Part shown: one piece after another, positions 61,355 to 64,000 of the stretch
Layout of the letters: every line of letters starts with the position of its first letter
How positions within the stretch are numbered: the first letter of the stretch is position 1
Source: Allium sativum
Taxonomy: Eukaryota; Streptophyta; Magnoliopsida; Asparagales; Amaryllidaceae
Assembly: GCA_030737875.1 (NCBI GenBank)
Contig: CM060910.1
Span: 70,254,501 to 70,318,500 of the forward strand
Length of the DNA stretch: 64,000 nucleotides
Reading direction: 5' to 3'
Translations under genes and position numbers: made by a program
Notes under the pieces: generated by a model
The model's database searches: none
The model's input: only the letters and a program-made list of their open reading frames with translations
Told to the model about the DNA's origin: nothing

Positions 61355-63108
61355 TAATATTGAAATAAGGTTGTTGTCATCAAAACTCTATTCTCCAACA
61401 AAGCAAACCACAAATGTCAAACATGGTACAAGCCTTCATTGTGATGCTGGTTCTCTTATTCGTAGCATAATTTTTTAAGTACACTATATTATGCTGGTGT
61501 TATATGATGCAACATGGTATATTGATGAAGATGCAACATGTGCAAGCATCTCAACAAGGCATTTTGTGTATTGATGAAGTTGGCAAGATCACCAAGAAGG
61601 TACAACATTGTTATCTTTTAAAAAATCCACATTTTGAGTAATAACATTATAATTGGAAAATAGTAAATCAAAATATCAGCAAAGATTTTTCTAGTGAGGA
61701 TGACCAGCAAACATTGATGAAAATGCTAGGAATCGTAAGTCACTTGATACATTTAATTATCTTGTTATTATTTTCTGGTATTTTGAGGTAAATTTGCCTT
61801 GGACATCATGCCATTTTTATAATGCGTGGAATTATGCATAAAATTTTGCATTTACAGTTAACTATGGTCGTATAAAGATTTTTTATGTCAATAATTATGG
61901 TTATTTTCCTTCAATACTGGACTAAATGACAGCAATTGGCCTAGCTGAGGTTATTCAGAGTTTATCTTTGGGCATTTCTTTGCATTAACACATTTTTATC
62001 ATGTTATTGGCAGTGATTCAGTTTCCTCATAGTTGTATTATTGATTAATTGTATAGCTATGTATTCACATGTGCTAATGACACTGAAAAATGCTCTATAA
62101 ATAATACAAAAAAAATACTTAACATGAATGACATGAGGATGTTATCATGAAATATTTCATATATATTTATTGTAAAGTTCATCCAGTAATTAAATTGGAT
62201 CAATAATTCAAGTTAAATTGCATTTAACAAAGCTGCACTGAGTATGATTGTCTGAAAAGCAATGGTTAAAGTACTAAAGCATGAGGTCTACGAGGTGTAG
62301 GTTAGTTGGATGAAGCTTACACATCCGCTCTTCGAAATATTACCCTTATTCTTACCAGTACAAAGGCACGTCCGATGGACGTGTGCGTAGACAACCGAAG
62401 CAAAGATTGGTTATGTGCAGAGACTGTTGGGAAATCAACAACATAGACCATCAAAACTGTTAGGAACATACAGATTGTAAAACTAAGCATAGGGAAAATG
62501 CAACTGTGTACAATTTCATGGGGGCTGAAGGCATGCCCAGGAACCCAAACGTAATATAAACTGGACAGATTCACGATGGTGGAACTTATATGCACTGGCC
62601 ATTGGAGCAGTAATACATATTAAAATAATGTAGTGGGTACACAGAAAACATTGGAAGGTATGTTTATTTCAAGTACATGTTAAAAAGAATAGTTATTTAT
62701 TATTTTCAAATACAGACATTATATTTATTGACTAGAGAGACTTATACGTTGATCGAGTGATTGAGGTAAGCATCTGAAATCGGGATCGGTATTAACTTGA
62801 CTGTTTGGCCAGATACTCTACATCAAGATTATCACATTCTGCAATCTAAAAAAAAGAGAAATTATTAAATTAATTGGACATTGCACTTTATTATAAGTTG
62901 GCGGCAAAGAGGTAGTAGGATATCAAACTACTTACAGTTATATACTGTAGTTAATGATCCTGAATTTGGCATCCCATCCCAGTAGTCACCCACTGTTAGA
63001 ATTATCATACATTTTTGTTAATTTTCATGAATATGATATATAGTTAGGTTAGGAAAAATGTATAGTTTTCATAAAAGAACAATAAAAAACACATACAATT
63101 CCATCAAC
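61268..63108. other. Unassigned AT-rich sequence with a TG/TA microsatellite
   Basis: 61283-61347 is a (TG)n-(TA)n microsatellite. 61510-61560 repeats GATGCAACATG. An imperfect palindrome GCACGTCC-GAT-GGACGTG is near 62370. No gene or element end is visible in the remainder. Confidence 0.5.
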
Positions 63109-64000
63109 CACTACAAGAAAAATACCCTATTGCAACTAGCTATTTGCAACAGGCGACGCAAGACAGTTGCAGTAAACGATATTTAGCAACAGACCTATTA
63201 TAGCAGTTGCAATAGATGGGATTTAGCAACGGGCCTTTTCTATCTGTTGCGAGAAACATATTTTTAGCAACTACGCTTCTCAGCCTGTTGCAAAAACGTA
63301 CTTTTCGCAACTGTGCTTCCATAACAGTTGCAAGAAACATATTATTTGCAACTGTGCTTCCAAGCCAGTTGCGCATAAATATCTTTCGCAACTTCTTTCA
63401 CCACTTGCAATAACTCTATTTTTTTACAACTGGTAAAGCCAGTTGCGAAAAACATACTATTAACTTTTACTAATTAATTCTAAATAGTTTCCATTAAATA
63501 ATTAACTATTAGTAATTATGTAAAAGTTTAATAATTATTAATTAAATACAATTTAATTATTATAAATTAATATTTATAATTGATAATTAAATAGTAATAA
63601 TTAATAATGAACAATAATGATTAACAGTTAAAAATGATAAAATAAATAAATATTAAATAATAATAATAAAATAATGCATAAAAAATAATAATTAATTTGA
63701 AATATGAATATGTATAAATAATAAATAAATTAATAAATTCATGATCAACAAATAAATGATAGTTGATTAATATTATTATTAAAAAATAATTAATAATTAA
63801 TAATAATTTTTGTATGAATTAATTATGATTCATGGTTGAAAGAGGTATTTTTATGAATTAATTAATTATTTATCATTAGTTATTGTGATGTTGTCGTTTT
63901 TAATTTTTTTAAGTATTTTTAAGTTTATATTAAATTAATATTTAAATAGATATAAAATTTCTTAAAAATTATGCTTTCATATTTTTTTTTTTAAAATAAT
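63109..64000 (+). mobile_element. CACTA-type left end, running off the window
   Basis: CACTACAAGAAAAAT is a classic plant CACTA terminus. The next 330 bases carry about 17 GCAAC(T/A)/(A/T)GTTGC words in alternating orientation. From 63460 on the sequence is AT-rich with TAATAATTAA words and no gene. Frames on both strands through the GCAAC repeats are by-products. Confidence 0.7.
63125..63445. repeat. CACTA subterminal GCAACTG/CAGTTGC repeats
   Basis: Units of about 45-55 bp read roughly TTTCGCAACTGTGCTTCCA then AACAGTTGCAAGAAACATA, so each unit contains an inverted pair. In known CACTA elements such motifs bind the element's DNA-binding protein; that role here is inferred. Confidence 0.75.

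Noticed and set aside
63140..63413. Two overlapping opposite-strand frames with repeated ATNMFLAT-like peptides
   Set aside because: They translate the GCAAC palindromic repeats of a CACTA end and are explained by that structure.

Overview
The window is a stretch of plant nuclear DNA, AT-rich and made almost entirely of transposable elements and satellite repeat. I see no intact host gene. The plant origin is read from Ty3/gypsy chromovirus elements primed by initiator tRNA-Met, very long LTRs, a Mutator-like transposase with a plant-type SWIM zinc finger, CACTA-type ends and a possible Helitron end. Species cannot be fixed from sequence alone; a large repeat-rich plant genome fits best.

Layout. 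1-13189 is one LTR element (here LARD-A) with giant LTRs (3' LTR 6,692 bp; 5' LTR cut by the window start) around only 1.6 kb of non-coding interior. It ends inside an open frame whose last 38 codons survive at 13190-13308. 14040-19646 is a satellite array of about 140-bp monomers, each built from three units of about 46 bp. The array is split by a 33.8-kb nested block (19647-53453) with target duplication GTTTA, and resumes at 53454-53562. The block is a solo-LTR-like element (LTR-C, about 6.5 kb once insertions are removed) that received two insertions. The first is a Tekay-like chromovirus (20743-36381, duplication CCTCC), itself carrying a solo LTR (LTR-B, 26299-31169, duplication GAAGC) in its pol gene. 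The second is a reverse-oriented element (LARD-D, 40209-51839, duplication GTTGA) with 4.96-kb LTRs, a 1.7-kb non-coding interior and a tRNA-like sequence in each LTR.

Right of the satellite, 53563-56760 holds a Mutator-like transposase on the minus strand that lacks its catalytic core. 57000-64000 is a mosaic: a hAT-like end, a possible Helitron 5' end, a CACTA right end (61267) and a CACTA left end (63109) running out of the window.

How it fits together. Insertion order can be read from target duplications and LTR similarity. LTR-C entered the satellite; Tekay and LARD-D entered LTR-C; LTR-B entered Tekay and then lost its interior. LARD-A has the most diverged LTR pair, Tekay an intermediate pair and LARD-D the closest pair. 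The most unusual signal is a 22-nt palindrome family (AATGCTA-N8-TAGCATT) found on both sides of the satellite and beside the Mutator-like gene. It suggests that satellite, broken gene tail and transposase were once parts of one large Mutator-like element.
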